From positions 1-64,000 of the forward strand of contig JAFUQP010000012.1 of the NCBI GenBank assembly GCA_017472305.1: 64,000 nt of DNA, written 5' to 3'. Of the stretch, positions 7,840 to 16,500 are shown in pieces. The first letter of the stretch is position 1. Every line of letters begins with the position of its first letter. A program made the translations under genes and the position numbers. Origin of the DNA: Clostridia bacterium. GTDB taxonomy: Bacteria > Bacillota > Clostridia > Oscillospirales > CAG-272. The notes below the pieces were generated by a model. That model was not told where the DNA came from and made no database searches. It worked only from the letters and a program-made list of their open reading frames with translations.

Positions 7840-9981
7840 ATGAAGCACTACATAACGGTAGACGGCGGTACGACCAACACAAGAATCAGCCTTGTCACAA
7901 ACGGCTCGGTAACCGAAACCAAGAAAATTTCCATCGGAGCTAAGGATTGCACGAATAGCACCAAAGACTTCAAGAGAAGAATTACAAAGGAAATTGACAA
8001 TATTTGTTTACATAATTCTCTTGCAAAGGGAGAAATTGAAGCCATTATCGCCTCGGGAATGATAACGTCAAGCTACGGATTATACAACCTAGAGCACGTT
8101 GATGCACCTGCGGGTATTCCCGAGCTGCACGAAGGAATGCGGCGGGTCGAAAAGGTATTCGGTGAGCTTCCCTGCCATTTTATTCCCGGAGTAAAGAAGC
8201 CGACGGAGGACCCTATTGCTGCCGATATGATGCGCGGCGAGGAAGCAGAGCTGTTCGGCCTGTTAGGCGAGGAGAGCACCGAGAACACAATGTTCGTTCT
8301 TCCCGGCTCACACTCAAAGCACATTTTCATAGATTCAGAGCACAGGATTTCCGACTTCAAAACGCTTCTTACGGGCGAAGCTATCTTCGCTATTGCAAGC
8401 GACACAATTCTGAAGGATGCGGTGAACCTCGACGTTCGGGAATTCGATAAGAATGCCCTTCTTTCGGGTTATGAAGCAGCAGAAAAATCAGGGCTGTATG
8501 AGGCTCTTTTCAAAGTAAGAACACAGAAGGCTCTAGCCAACAAAAGCAAGGCGGAGTGCTATAGCTTTTTCCTCGGTGTTATGCTTACGGAAGAGGTTTC
8601 TTCCATACGGCGCACGTCGGCAAAAAAAGTCGTTATCGGAGGAAAGGCGGAGCTCAGAGAACCCCTCGCATACCTTCTGCGCCGCAAGACGTCCTTTGAC
8701 GTCAAGGCTCTTACCGACGGGGAGTGCGAGGCGGCAGCCGCCCGCGGTGCGGTCTTGATTTACGAATACAAAAGCCATAAATTACACGAAGACACCGTAA
8801 AGGTGATAGAAGAAAGTATCCGCGGATTTGGACAGGATAACGCAAAGAAGCCCTGCTCTGTTCGTTACTATCCCACAGACTCACGCTTCACCGAGGCAGA
8901 GGTGCGATACCAGGGCTGTCCCACCGTTGCAGTGACGCACGGCGGCAGGGTTTTTGTCGGATGGTACGGCGGCGGCGTTAAAGAGCCGAGCCTTGAGCAC
9001 TTCAACATTCTGAAATACAGCGATGACGGCGGAAAAAGCTTTTCTCCTCCCCTTCTTGTAATCGAGAGCGACGAGAAAAGAACGGTACACGCTCTTGACA
9101 TTCAGCTATGGACAGCGCCAAACGGCGCGCTTTGGCTGTTCTGGGTACAAAATAACGCCATCCCCTTTACAAACGATAAAGAATATATGATGACGGCAAA
9201 CACCGTAGATAAGCTTCCGGTTGTCAAGGCAGACGGATACGTTTTCCCCGATATGCGCCACACCTGCTGGTGCATTGTGTGCGACAACCCCGATGCCGAA
9301 AAGCCCGTCTTTTCAAGCCCCAGACTTTTAGACATAGGATTTTTAAGATGCAAGCCACTTGTGCTCGATGACGGCCGTTGGTTATTCTTCAATTACGACC
9401 AGCTGACCGACAGATACGGATATATGCTCTCCGATGACGAAGGAAAAACCTTCACCCGACACTACGGCGCAGAAAAGCTCTCTACCTCTTATGACGAAAG
9501 CATGGCATATCAAAGGCTTGACGGCTCGGTGCGTATGCTTTCAAGAAACAGACTGAGAGATATTGCCGAGAGCACGTCCTGCGACAGAGGATTGTCCTGG
9601 AGCAAGGCGAAGCTTACGGGTATAGACAGCCCCGACACAAGATTTTTTATTTCAAGAACTCCCTCGGGCAGAGTTATTCTAATCAACAACGATATGAAGG
9701 AGCAAAGAGAGCGAATGAGCATCTGGCTCTCGGACGACGACGGGGATAGCTGGAAATACAAAAAGCTTGTTGATGACCAGACTCATCACCTGACATACCC
9801 CGATGCGGATTTTTACGACGGCAAGATATATCTCGTCTACGACAGGGGCAGAAGGTTTGAAAATGAGATACACCTTCTTGTATTTACCGAGGAGGACGTG
9901 ATGGATTCGAGCACCGATGTTCTGATATCAAAAACGGTAAGCAAGCCGGAAAATCCGGGCATCGGCGACCTTCCGTCTTAA
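7840..9981 (+). CDS. 2-keto-3-deoxygalactonokinase fused to sialidase-like beta-propeller
   Basis: A 713-residue protein with two unrelated parts in one unbroken frame. Residues 1 to about 310 are a DgoK-type sugar-acid kinase: nucleotide site DGGTTNTR, then ASGMITSSYGL, VLPGSHSKHIF and LLTGEAIF. Residues about 340-700 form a sialidase-type propeller with four Asp boxes (SDDGGKSF near 394, SDDEGKTF near 531, SCDRGLSW near 580, SDDDGDSW near 631). There is no signal peptide, so both parts are cytoplasmic. AAGGAG precedes the ATG. The kinase would phosphorylate 2-keto-3-deoxy-sugar acid for the aldolase upstream; the propeller may release or prepare that acid from an imported oligosaccharide, which is inference. 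Kinases of this family are usually near 300 residues and stand alone. Confidence 0.88.
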   Translation: MKHYITVDGGTTNTRISLVTNGSVTETKKISIGAKDCTNSTKDFKRRITKEIDNICLHNSLAKGEIEAIIASGMITSSYGLYNLEHVDAPAGIPELHEGMRRVEKVFGELPCHFIPGVKKPTEDPIAADMMRGEEAELFGLLGEESTENTMFVLPGSHSKHIFIDSEHRISDFKTLLTGEAIFAIASDTILKDAVNLDVREFDKNALLSGYEAAEKSGLYEALFKVRTQKALANKSKAECYSFFLGVMLTEEVSSIRRTSAKKVVIGGKAELREPLAYLLRRKTSFDVKALTDGECEAAAARGAVLIYEYKSHKLHEDTVKVIEESIRGFGQDNAKKPCSVRYYPTDSRFTEAEVRYQGCPTVAVTHGGRVFVGWYGGGVKEPSLEHFNILKYSDDGGKSFSPPLLVIESDEKRTVHALDIQLWTAPNGALWLFWVQNNAIPFTNDKEYMMTANTVDKLPVVKADGYVFPDMRHTCWCIVCDNPDAEKPVFSSPRLLDIGFLRCKPLVLDDGRWLFFNYDQLTDRYGYMLSDDEGKTFTRHYGAEKLSTSYDESMAYQRLDGSVRMLSRNRLRDIAESTSCDRGLSWSKAKLTGIDSPDTRFFISRTPSGRVILINNDMKEQRERMSIWLSDDDGDSWKYKKLVDDQTHHLTYPDADFYDGKIYLVYDRGRRFENEIHLLVFTEEDVMDSSTDVLISKTVSKPENPGIGDLPS

Positions 9982-10076
9982 CGGCAAGCAGCACCGCAAA
10001 AGCCGTAAAATGCAAACATTATTTTACAAATATAAGCAATAGCAGCCTAATTTAGTACATCTTCAAGGAGAGAAGC

Positions 10077-11435
10077 ATGAGTTTCAGGAAAGATTTTGCG
10101 TGGGGCGTAGCAACCGCATCGCAGCAAATAGAGGGCGCGTATCGCGAGGGAGGAAAGGGTCTTAGCATCTGGGACGTTTTCTCCCACGAGCCGGGAAGAA
10201 TAAGGGACGGAAAGAACTCCGACGTAGCCTGCGACCATTATCACATGTTCAAAGAGGACGTAAGGCTTATGGCTTCTCTCGGAATCAATTCCTACCGCTT
10301 CTCTATAAGCTGGTCGAGGATTTTCCCGAACGGAGTCGGAGATATATGCGAGGACGGCGTACGCTTTTATTCCGAGCTTATAGACGAGCTGCTCGCAAAC
10401 GGAATTGAGCCTTACGTAACCCTTTTTCACTGGGATTACCCTTACGCCCTTTACAAAAGAGGCGGTTGGCTCAATGACGAGAGCGTCGAGTGGTTTGCAG
10501 AGTACGCGAAAAAAATAGTCGAGCTGTACTCCGACAGAGTTACCTACTTTATAACCTTTAACGAGCCGCAGTGCTTTATCGGTCAGGGCTATCTCGAGGC
10601 AGTTCACGCGCCGGGAGTTACGCTTCCGTATAAAGACGTTTTCTCTATGGCTCATAACGTTATGAAGGCGCACGGAGCAGCTGTAATCGCAATGCGAAGG
10701 GCGGCAAAGCGCCCTATAAAAATAGGCTATGCCCCAACCTGCAGCGCGCACTATCCCATAGACGGCTCGCCCGAAAACGTCGAGGCGGCGAAAAAAGCGC
10801 TTTTTGCCTGCCCTGAGCTTTCAAAGTACGTTTTGTGGAACGTTTCCTGGTGGAGCGACCCCGTTATGCTCGGAAGATACCCCGAGGACGGGCTCGAGCT
10901 TTATAAGGATTATCTGCCCGAAATTACAGAAGAAGACCTTCGTCTTATGCATCAGCCGATAGATTTTTACGCTCAAAACATATACAACGGCAAGGAAATC
11001 AAGGCGGGCGAGAACGGCGAGCCTGTTGTGGTGGAGCGCCCCGAGAATGCTCCCGTTACCGCGCTCGGTTGGCCGATAACCCCGAAGTGCCTTTATTGGG
11101 CGCCTAAATTCTTAACCGAGCGTTACGGGCTTCCGTTCTACCTCTCCGAAAACGGCACCGCGACAAACGACACCCTATCAAGCGACGGACGGATACACGA
11201 CAGCGCTCGTATAGAATTTCTTTCAAGCTATCTTGCCGAGCTTGAACGCGCGGCAGACGCGGGAGTTGATATAAGAGGCTATTTCCTTTGGACTCTTATG
11301 GACAATTTCGAGTGGTCGCACGGATATATTCCAAGATTCGGGATAGTTTACACCGATTATGAAACTATGAAGCGTATACCAAAGGACTCTGCCCTTTGGT
11401 ACAGAGATTATATAAAGGAAAAGAGCAAGACATGA
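10077..11435 (+). CDS. GH1 beta-glucosidase / 6-phospho-beta-glucosidase
   Basis: A 452-residue glycoside hydrolase family 1 enzyme, full length, cytoplasmic. The N-terminal signature FAWGVATASQQIEGA is clear. The acid/base Glu lies in TFNEPQ (about residue 162) and the nucleophile Glu in YLSENGT (about 356). WTLMDNFEWSHGY is the conserved aglycone region. The start has AAGGAGAG at good distance. It overlaps the next gene by ATGA, so it forms an operon with GH43. The absence of a clear phospho-sugar motif favours a plain beta-glucosidase, but this cannot be settled by eye. Confidence 0.93.
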   Translation: MSFRKDFAWGVATASQQIEGAYREGGKGLSIWDVFSHEPGRIRDGKNSDVACDHYHMFKEDVRLMASLGINSYRFSISWSRIFPNGVGDICEDGVRFYSELIDELLANGIEPYVTLFHWDYPYALYKRGGWLNDESVEWFAEYAKKIVELYSDRVTYFITFNEPQCFIGQGYLEAVHAPGVTLPYKDVFSMAHNVMKAHGAAVIAMRRAAKRPIKIGYAPTCSAHYPIDGSPENVEAAKKALFACPELSKYVLWNVSWWSDPVMLGRYPEDGLELYKDYLPEITEEDLRLMHQPIDFYAQNIYNGKEIKAGENGEPVVVERPENAPVTALGWPITPKCLYWAPKFLTERYGLPFYLSENGTATNDTLSSDGRIHDSARIEFLSSYLAELERAADAGVDIRGYFLWTLMDNFEWSHGYIPRFGIVYTDYETMKRIPKDSALWYRDYIKEKSKT

Positions 11436-12316
11436 TAGAAACAGGAGTATTCAAGCTTCGCGACCCGTTCGTGGTAGCGGGGGAAGACTGTTATTATCTT
11501 TACGGAACCGACGTATCCGAGTCAGGCTGGGAGAAAACCTCGTGGGCGTGCTACCGCTCTACGGGAAAAAGCCTTTCGGGAAAATGGGAAAAGCTTAAGA
11601 CTCCCGTATATGTTCGGCCAGAAAATGCCGAAAAAAACCTCTGGGCACCCGAGGTGCACAAGTACAACGGTTATTATTATATGTTTGCCTCTTACTTTTC
11701 CTCGGCAACAGGACACAGAGGGTGCTCGATTTTAAAATCCGATTCTCTTGAAGGCCCCTTCGTTGAAATAACAGACGGACATATAACGCCAAAGGAATGG
11801 GATTCTATCGACGGCACCTTTTGGGTTGACGGCGAGGGACAGCCGTGGATGGTTTTCGTACACGAATGGACAAGCACCGATGACGGAATAGGAAGAATGG
11901 CGGCGGCAAAGCTCTCAGAGGATTTAACTCATTTCATCTCCGAGCCGAAAGAGCTTTTCAGAGCTGACGACGCCCCCTGGGCAAACATACAGGTAACCGA
12001 CGGCTGCTTTCTTTACAAGACCGCCGCGGGAAAGCTCCTTATGATATGGTCAAACTCCTACAACGACGAATACAGAGTAGGAATTGCATACAGCAAGGAC
12101 AGGAGAGTAGACGGCGAGTGGATTCAGATAGAAAAGCCGCTCTTTACAAAGGAAACAAGCGGAAAGCACGACGGCGGCCACGGAATGATTTTTGAGGCCG
12201 ACGGAAAAACCTATCTCTCGATTCATTCGCCGAACAATCTCTCCGGCGGCCTTTGCGAGGAGGCTGTATTTTTCCAAGTCACCGAGCGCGACGGATTGCT
12301 CGTATGTGACAGATAA
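11432..12316 (+). CDS. GH43-like glycosidase (arabinosidase/xylosidase type)
   Basis: A 294-residue five-bladed propeller glycosidase, cytoplasmic. The true start MIETGVFKLRDPF overlaps the GH1 stop by four bases. The catalytic base is Asp11 in RDPF, and LWAPEVH and SIDGTFW (the pKa-setting Asp, near 126) are present. At the place where most GH43 proteins have the acid Glu (E-G-P), this protein reads VTDGCFLY, so the acid may be Asp or another subfamily residue. It probably trims arabinose or xylose from imported oligosaccharides together with the GH1 enzyme. Confidence 0.85.
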   Translation: MIETGVFKLRDPFVVAGEDCYYLYGTDVSESGWEKTSWACYRSTGKSLSGKWEKLKTPVYVRPENAEKNLWAPEVHKYNGYYYMFASYFSSATGHRGCSILKSDSLEGPFVEITDGHITPKEWDSIDGTFWVDGEGQPWMVFVHEWTSTDDGIGRMAAAKLSEDLTHFISEPKELFRADDAPWANIQVTDGCFLYKTAAGKLLMIWSNSYNDEYRVGIAYSKDRRVDGEWIQIEKPLFTKETSGKHDGGHGMIFEADGKTYLSIHSPNNLSGGLCEEAVFFQVTERDGLLVCDR

Positions 12317-12326
12317 TACAAAGCTG

Positions 12327-12349
12327 AACAAAAATGCACAAAATTGAAC
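12327..12349 (+). promoter_or_regulatory. AraC operator candidate upstream of AraC gene 12446-13288
   Basis: A 23-base motif with core ATGCACAAAATTGAA. A near-identical copy lies in reverse orientation at 13386-13409 on the other side of the same gene. It ends seven bases before a -35 box, as expected for an AraC-type activator site. Confidence 0.55.
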
Positions 12350-12356
12350 CAAGCTG

Positions 12357-12385
12357 TTGCAAAGCAAAAATTAACAGTGTATAAT
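12357..12385 (+). promoter_or_regulatory. Promoter of AraC gene 12446-13288
   Basis: TTGCAA (12357-12362), 17-base spacer, TATAAT (12380-12385). Confidence 0.7.
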
Positions 12386-12445
12386 ATAAATATCAATTCC
12401 GTCTTTGACGCTTTATAGACAAAGCAATGTTTGAGGAGGCACGCC

Positions 12446-13288
12446 GTGTATACAAATTACGCTTATATAGGTGAAAACGACGAGGATATTGTTGACAATA
12501 CGAAGCCCCTTCTCGTTACGGCAGCGGGATATAATAAGATTGTAAAGGCACCCGTTATTGCAACGGAAAGACCAAACGGACGCGGGGACTTCCAGATAAT
12601 TTATATCTCATCCGGCAAGGCTCGCTTCTTGTTCGGCGGCAGAGAGCAGGTCGTATCGCACGGCAATATAGTCTTATTCCGTCCGAACGATAAGCAAATG
12701 TATTACTTCCATAACAAGGAAGCGACGGAAAGCTTCTGGGTGCACTTTACAGGATACGAGGCAGAAGAATTGCTTCGCAGTCTGGAGCTTGACAAAAATA
12801 TATATTACATAGGAGACTCCTCGGATTTCCCAACCAGATGCAATCATATCATACGGGAAATTCAAGCGAAAAGAATAAACTATCAGGATATATCGTCGCT
12901 CTTGCTTCGCGAATTACTCCTTGTAATCGGCCGTTATTTAAAGGAGGAAGGAAGCGTAAACTCGGACACCTTAAACGAGGTCGAACGAGCCATCGGCTTC
13001 TTTAACGACAACTATACTCAAAAAATCAACATAAAGGAATATGCCACGGCAAGACATATGAGCGCCTCTTGGTTTATAAAAAACTTTAAGGCTATCACGA
13101 AGCTCTCACCCCTTCAGTTCATTATAAACTTACGGATAACAAACGCCAAGGCACTGCTTATGAACACCGACTATCCTATACTGAAGGTCGCTTCCGTGGT
13201 CGGATTTGAGAACGCCCTTTATTTCAGCCGCATTTTCAAAAAGCATACGGGACTGTCCCCGATAGAATTCAAAAAGAAGTTAAATTAA
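12446..13288 (+). CDS. AraC-family transcriptional regulator
   Basis: A 280-residue regulator. The start is most likely GTG at 12446 (MYTNYAYIGENDED): GAGGAGG sits six bases upstream, and the ATG at 12427 is in another frame. The N-terminal sensor has the cupin pattern (IIYISSGKARFLFGG, NIVLFRPNDKQMYYF, FWVHFTGYEAEELL). The C-terminal helix-turn-helix pair ends GFENALYFSRIFKKHTGLSPIEF. Matching operator-like motifs lie upstream of its own promoter and upstream of the surface-protein operon at 13526, so it probably activates both. Confidence 0.92.
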   Translation: MYTNYAYIGENDEDIVDNTKPLLVTAAGYNKIVKAPVIATERPNGRGDFQIIYISSGKARFLFGGREQVVSHGNIVLFRPNDKQMYYFHNKEATESFWVHFTGYEAEELLRSLELDKNIYYIGDSSDFPTRCNHIIREIQAKRINYQDISSLLLRELLLVIGRYLKEEGSVNSDTLNEVERAIGFFNDNYTQKINIKEYATARHMSASWFIKNFKAITKLSPLQFIINLRITNAKALLMNTDYPILKVASVVGFENALYFSRIFKKHTGLSPIEFKKKLN

Positions 13289-13293
13289 GCGCC

Positions 13294-13353
13294 AACGAGG
13301 ATTGCTTTATACGCTACCGTCAGAGTGTAAAGCAGTCTTCGTTTTTCTTTTTT
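13294..13353 (+). terminator. Rho-independent terminator after AraC gene
   Basis: Arms 13294-13309 and 13328-13343 pair over 16 bp with two G-T pairs, followed by TTTTTCTTTTTT. Confidence 0.85.
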
Positions 13354-13385
13354 GGCGTTTTTGTCTAAACAAATCGGAATACATA

Positions 13386-13409
13386 ATTCAATTTTGTGCA
13401 TATTTTGTT
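13386..13409 (-). promoter_or_regulatory. AraC operator candidate upstream of surface-protein operon
   Basis: Reverse-orientation copy of the 12327-12349 motif (one-base length difference; ATGCACAAAATTGAA conserved). It ends twelve bases before the -35 box at 13422. Confidence 0.55.
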
Positions 13410-13421
13410 TCATTCCGTTCA

Positions 13422-13450
13422 TTGCAATAAATTTCAAGATATATTATAAT
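13422..13450 (+). promoter_or_regulatory. Promoter of the 13526-25066 operon
   Basis: TTGCAA (13422-13427), 17-base spacer, TATAAT (13445-13450), with an AraC motif just upstream. Confidence 0.7.
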
Positions 13451-13525
13451 TAAATCGAAAGCTATTAAATAGTCTATCTTTAAAGCTTTTGTTCAAAGCC
13501 AAAAACGTTAAGAAAGGAGATTTAT

Positions 13526-16500
13526 ATGAAAAGGAATTTACTTATTTTCTTGATTATTATCTCTTCTATGATTATGTTTCTTTTCTCCTGCCGGGTAGGC
13601 AAGGACGACACAGGAAATAACGGCGGTGAAGACAATCCGTCACAAGGCGATACGGGTACGGCAACCCCCGAGGAGGCAACCTTTGATATTGGAGAAGCCG
13701 TCAGCATAGTAATGCCCGACGGACGCTTTTCTTTGGCAGCCGATTTAAAAGACGGCCTTTATTCCGCGCTCGGCGTGATGCCCTCTGTACTTTCGGAATC
13801 GCAAAATACCGGCTCAAACGAGCTGTTCATCGGAAGATGCGACACACCTCTTTCAAACAAGGCATACTCGCTTCTTGAAAGATACGAGAGCGTGGAGGAT
13901 TCCGATTCGGCATATACCGTAAGAGTCCTTGTGTATTCCGATGCGAAATCCGTGGCTATTGCATACAGCGACTGCGACAGCTCCATTGATTACTCCGCTC
14001 AGGTGATAAAGAAAGCCCTCTCGCTTTTCAAAGAGGATTACGTAAAGCAAAATCAAGCTATCGATTTCAAGCGCGGATTGTCAAAAATGTACGTTTTCGA
14101 CGGCCTTGAGGAGCAAGAGCGCTTAGACAGCGAAAGACAGAACGCGGCATGGAATCTGATTCTGACACAGGCAGACGAGGAAACCGTTGAAGCTCTCAAG
14201 GATATGTACACCCTGTTTTCCCCCGAAATGCTTGAGTGGCTTGCCGACCTTTACGACCCCGAAACGGGCGGATTCTATTATTCAAATTCAGGCAGAAACT
14301 CCGAGGGATTTCTTCCCGACATCGAATCCACCTCGCAGGTAATTGATATTCTCAGATTAAGCGGCGCTCTCGACAGTTACGGCGGCGACCCTGCAAGAGC
14401 ACTTCCCGACTGGCTCAAGAAGCAGCTTGTTGCATTTATCAAGGAAAGGCAAGACCCGAACGGATATTTTTACCATCCGCAATGGACGCGCGATATGGTA
14501 GATGCGAGAATTTCCCGAAGAAGCCGCGACCTTACAAAAGCGTTAACGCTCCTTTCTTATCTCGATGCAAAGCCTACCTACGACGTTCTTGACGTAGAGG
14601 GCGACGGAAGACTTGCCGACGGCTCTCCCATTGGCTTTAACAAGCCTATGAGCTACAGCAAAGTAACCGAGCCCATAAGGCACGAAAGCGCCACGCTCGC
14701 CGTTTCGGCGGTGATGCCGACCTCGGGTGCGGCAGTGCCGTCCCATATAGCGTCAAAGGAAGCCTTTGAATCCTATCTGTACGGTCTTGACATCAAGAAC
14801 AACTCCTACACCATAGGAAACGACCTCGCCTCTCAGGCGGCAGAAATCAAGGCGCGCGACGAATATCTCGAGTCGGTCGGCGCGGACTACCGACTAAAGG
14901 ATATTTTGCAGGATTGGCTCTTCAAAAACTGCTACGAAACGACGGGTCACTGGAGCCCCTACGCAAACTACGACGGACTTAACGGATTTATGAAAATATC
15001 CGCAGCCTGCTCCTCGCTCCGTATTCCGCTGAAGTACCCCGAGGCAGCGGCGCGCTCGGCAATCGATGCCATTACCACAGACGAGTACAACCTGACGGTG
15101 TGCTACGCCTATAACACGTGGTTTTCCATAAACAATATTATAAACATACTTAACACCTGCCACCCCGAGGACGAGGCGGAGAGAATAATAGCCTCAATAA
15201 GGCAAACGCTTCGCGAAAACGCTCCCGAGCTTGTTCTGGCAACGCTTAAAAAACAGGCTATATTCCTTCGCGACGACGGCTCGTTCTCCTATAACGAAAC
15301 CCAGACCTCCTCAACGAGCCAGGGTATGCCGGTAGCTGTGCCCGGCACGCTTGAGGGTGACGTAAACGCAACTCTCATCTGCCTTGCAGACACCTGTTAT
15401 CAGATGTTTTCCGCCCTCGACTACAGTATGCCTCCGATTTTCGGTCAGGCAGATTTTATAAGATTTGTTGACAGAGTTGAGAAGCTCGGAGCTATTGTAA
15501 AGGAAGAGGAGAAAATCACGGTTGCCGAGGCAGACTTCGACGACGAGCGCGTCGGAGATACCACCTCCTCTCTTAAAATCTCCAGCGATACCGACTCCAC
15601 CTTCAAGGTTATAAAGGACACCAGAGCGGCGCACAAGGGCGGAAACGTTCTTGAATTCAACGCAACAGCAGGCGGCGGAAAGCGCGTAAGACTCCCTATG
15701 GACCTCTCGGCAAACCCGCTCTCGCACTGCTACGTCTTTGAGGGCGAGTTCAACTTCAAGAGTGCTCCGACAGGTATGTTCGCCACTCTTCAGGTAGGCC
15801 CTAACTGCTATCTTATCAGCTTTGCTATGTACGACGGAACCGTATATCTCTACGAGCAGACCTCCGACGGAGCAAATTCACAAATCACCGACCTTAAGAC
15901 CGGTATTCCGCTAGGCACGTGGTTTGATATAAAGGTTGAATTCTACTACACGGCAACCGCGGACGACGTAAGAATCAAGCTTTACGTTGACGGTGAGCTT
16001 ATCAGCGTAAGCGACAGGTTCTACGACCGCGACGGAGAAAAGCTCGACGGAGGCACTCCCACTGTCGAATCAAGATTTGAGGGTACGGATTTCTTCGTTT
16101 ACTCTTATTACGGAGCGAAAATTCTCCTTGACAACTGGGCGTGCTACAAAAAGGCGCAGCAGTACATACCCGAATCCGACCCCGACAATCAGCCCAAATT
16201 CAACGTAGACTGCCCCGACAGGAGCATAACCGTATACGATTTTGAGGACGATACGGCAGGCTCGCTTCCAAGCTCCGTAAACGCGCTCGGCGAAGCCGAG
16301 GTAATAAGCGGCGCGGACGGCAAAAAGCTTTCTGTCAGCGGCATCTCTACCGTGTCCCTTCCCGTAAATATAAGAGGGGCGGGAGCAAACGCGACGTCGG
16401 TTGAGTTCGACCTTAACGTAGCTACCCTGAGTGAGGGAAAGATATTTGATATCGCCTTTGCAGAGGACGGAGTAGCGCCTCACGACGTGGTGAAATACAA

